A stretch of DNA of 64,000 bases from Lacihabitans soyangensis (lineage in GTDB: Bacteria > Bacteroidota > Bacteroidia > Cytophagales > Spirosomataceae), in assembly GCF_024343775.1 (NCBI RefSeq), contig NZ_RJUF01000003.1, positions 62,001-126,000 of the forward strand, read 5' to 3'. A program made the position numbers and the translations under genes. Below the pieces are notes generated by a model. It worked only from the letters and a program-made list of their open reading frames with translations. It made no database searches and was not told the DNA's origin. The stretch's first letter is position 1, and every line of letters begins with the position of its first letter. Positions 62,391 through 64,000 of this stretch are shown here, one piece after another.

Positions 62391-63965
62391 TTACTCTATT
62401 TTTTGATCTTTTAGTTCAAAATTTGCTCTTACACGAATTGATTCCTTACTTATTAACACTCTTTCGGGTAGTTTTAAAGTTTTAATATTTCCTGGATCCC
62501 AAATACCATTCTGGTTTTCATCAAAAATTATTTTAACGAGGTATGAGCCGGGAATGATATTTTTAAAATAAAATTTATTTGTGAATACTTGTGTATCGGT
62601 TACTAAGCCAGAATCTTCATTTATCAATTGTGCAATTTTTGTGCCTTTGTCTGTTATTGTATTTCCTTCCATGGTTCCTAGGTCGTCTGGGCCTAGGATG
62701 GGATTTTTTATTGCAAAGATGGAATTGGTATCGCCCTTATAATTTTCAAGGATGTTGGAAGGAAATATTATCTCAGTTTGTTGCTTGGCTTTGGTAGTTA
62801 GGCTGACTTCAAGATTATTTTTGGATATCCATTTATAATTTGGTTTTTCAATTTGTAACGTGTCTGTTTTGAAAATGACCTTGGAAGAATCAAATCTAGT
62901 TATGGGATATTGAAATAGAAAATTGAATTTTAAGTTTTTGGTGAGTTCTTGTCCATTTTTAATATTACTGTTAGCAGTGAAGCTTTGTATTTTTCTTTTA
63001 GTTTTTAGAGGTGATGAAAAATAGATCTTTTGGCTGATGGTGTCGGAAATATTCAGTGAATCGGTAAGAATTATTTGTGTTAATGTGGTATCTGTTTTGG
63101 GTGAAGAAAGTTTGAAAACATTTATGTTCAGTTTATCATAATTATAGACCAAGGCACTGTCCTGAATATTTATACTCGCAGATTTAATAGGTTTGTCTAA
63201 TTGTAATACAAACTCACTTTCCCTACTTATACTTTTTTTGATTCTGTTTTTTGTAAAGTTAGCTGAATAGGTTTCGAGTGTGTCTATGGTTTTATTTTGA
63301 TTTAAGACAATGGAGTCTTTCTTGAATGCAATGTTTTCATTTTTTTGGTCATATAGGAGATTTTGATTTTTATCCGTAAAGGCCATCAAGAAATATTTAT
63401 CAGCTTTTATGTTTTCAAATTCATATTTACCTGAAGAATCGGTTTTTATAAAGTAGTCTGGTTTCTTTTTGCCGAATGGTATAGTGTCTTTCTTGTAAAG
63501 TCCTACAAGGGCGTCTAAAACAGGCTGCTTGTTCTGTAGGTCTATTATCGTCCCTGTTAGCTTGAGAGAGTCTATTTCTGGGCCTGTGCTAAATACTATC
63601 TTGAGGTTTTTACTAGGGTTTCTTTCGCTCAAATCTTTAATACCATTTCTGAAGTTAAATGTGTAGGTGGTACTATCAGCGAAGTCTTTATCAAAGATTA
63701 GTTTAACGTTTTTATCCTTTTGTTTTATAACGTACAAGGAATTGGGATCAGGAATAATAAGGAGCTCTTGTTTGAGTGCCGTTATATCTATGTACTCATC
63801 GAATTCCATGTTAATTGTCCTCCCCTTGAAGTTTTTGGTTTTTGAGACAGGATCTGAACCCAATAGTTTTGGTTCTGCTTGGTCGGTGGGTCCGCCTGTT
63901 GGTGGAACAAACTGAGCACAGCCATAAAAGATGTAAGATATGAATAGAATTATTAGGTATCTCAT
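62391..63965 (-). CDS. Ig-like (Big_5) domain lipoprotein
   Basis: A 524-residue protein with a lipoprotein signal (MRYLIILFISYIFYGC, Cys16). The first domain (FVPPTGGPTDQAEPKLLGSDPVSKTKNFKGRTINMEFDEYIDITALKQELLIIPDP) is the Ig-like Big_5 fold. A carboxypeptidase-regulatory-like domain follows near 135-200 (LKLTGTIIDLQNKQPVLDALVGLYKKD and GKYEFENIKADKYFLMAFTDKNQN), and further strand-rich domains end with DENQNGIWDPGNIKTLKLPERV. It is an envelope-anchored protein of unknown role, widely conserved in Bacteroidota. The start lies 35 bases before the window end, so its upstream promoter is partly outside. Confidence 0.85.
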   Translation of the reverse strand: MRYLIILFISYIFYGCAQFVPPTGGPTDQAEPKLLGSDPVSKTKNFKGRTINMEFDEYIDITALKQELLIIPDPNSLYVIKQKDKNVKLIFDKDFADSTTYTFNFRNGIKDLSERNPSKNLKIVFSTGPEIDSLKLTGTIIDLQNKQPVLDALVGLYKKDTIPFGKKKPDYFIKTDSSGKYEFENIKADKYFLMAFTDKNQNLLYDQKNENIAFKKDSIVLNQNKTIDTLETYSANFTKNRIKKSISRESEFVLQLDKPIKSASINIQDSALVYNYDKLNINVFKLSSPKTDTTLTQIILTDSLNISDTISQKIYFSSPLKTKRKIQSFTANSNIKNGQELTKNLKFNFLFQYPITRFDSSKVIFKTDTLQIEKPNYKWISKNNLEVSLTTKAKQQTEIIFPSNILENYKGDTNSIFAIKNPILGPDDLGTMEGNTITDKGTKIAQLINEDSGLVTDTQVFTNKFYFKNIIPGSYLVKIIFDENQNGIWDPGNIKTLKLPERVLISKESIRVRANFELKDQKIE

Positions 63966-64000
63966 CGTCCAAGGTGAAGCATAATAACAGATATATCTGC

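Overview
The window reads as chromosomal DNA of a free-living Bacteroidota, most likely of the Cytophagales. It is AT-rich. Many genes encode exported proteins with Gln-Glu or Gln-Ser just after the signal peptide, or lipoproteins. There is a stand-alone LytTR protein, a C-terminal '3-coathanger' sorting-type domain, two Gfo/Idh/MocA oxidoreductases with export-type N-termini, and several TAnnTTTG promoter elements (the Bacteroidota -7 box). Shine-Dalgarno sequences are nearly absent; the one before the (p)ppGpp synthetase is a conspicuous exception. I see no phage, insertion sequence, transposase, CRISPR array or toxin-antitoxin pair.

Layout. 1-9 kb: the 3' end of an unrecognised gene, a GNAT acetyltransferase, a ThuA-like exported protein, the NhaD Na+/H+ antiporter, an exported Gfo/Idh/MocA oxidoreductase, a two-CCG-domain Fe-S protein, tagaturonate reductase (uxaB) and a membrane protein. 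8.4-12.8 kb (minus): the proteostasis cluster tig-clpP-clpX with a sterol-desaturase-like gene between clpP and clpX; tRNA-Leu(UAG) lies just upstream. 13.1-18.3 kb (plus): rsh, a small exported protein, fur, purA and a 174-aa protein overlapping purA by 4 bases that resembles the DNA polymerase III psi subunit. 18.5-26.6 kb: a LytTR regulator with a dyad over its promoter, a GH3/beta-lactamase fusion, an ABC-F ATPase, a TPR protein and an exported adenosine deaminase-like enzyme. 26.6-32 kb: FabG-like reductase, gcvT, and a MocR-type regulator divergent from a GNAT-LysE-FMN-split-barrel operon. 32-49 kb: NDH-2, SGNH hydrolase, NagB-like isomerase, ArfB, a chagasin-like inhibitor, M20 hydrolase, YqgE, a second Gfo/Idh/MocA protein, a purple-acid-phosphatase-like exported enzyme, an AAA ATPase with tandem 40-base repeats in front, a serine hydrolase, a GH39-like glycosidase and a molybdopterin oxidoreductase. 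49-64 kb: small membrane proteins, CtpA protease, a divergent NmrA/HxlR pair, a polysaccharide deacetylase, two small hypothetical genes, an exonuclease, nadA, a YD-like exported protein, a large TPR protein and an Ig-like lipoprotein.

Systems. The clearest functional groups are protein quality control (tig/clpP/clpX), stringent response plus iron and purine regulation (rsh, fur, purA), polysaccharide and uronate breakdown (uxaB, GH3, GH39, deacetylase, SGNH, NagB-like, Gfo/Idh/MocA), and the MocR-controlled amine/B6-type cluster.

Most of the unexplained signal is non-coding. It comprises a cluster of DnaA-box-like nonamers at 62.07-62.39 kb (candidate replication origin), a four-copy dispersed repeat with one inverted doublet, a pair of GCCGCAATGCATTGCGGC palindromes, tandem hairpin repeats before the AAA ATPase, a large structured element at 59.87-60.05 kb, and several operator-like dyads in front of individual genes. 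No obvious new multi-gene defence or metabolic system is present. The best leads are the psi-like protein, the origin candidate and the repeat families.
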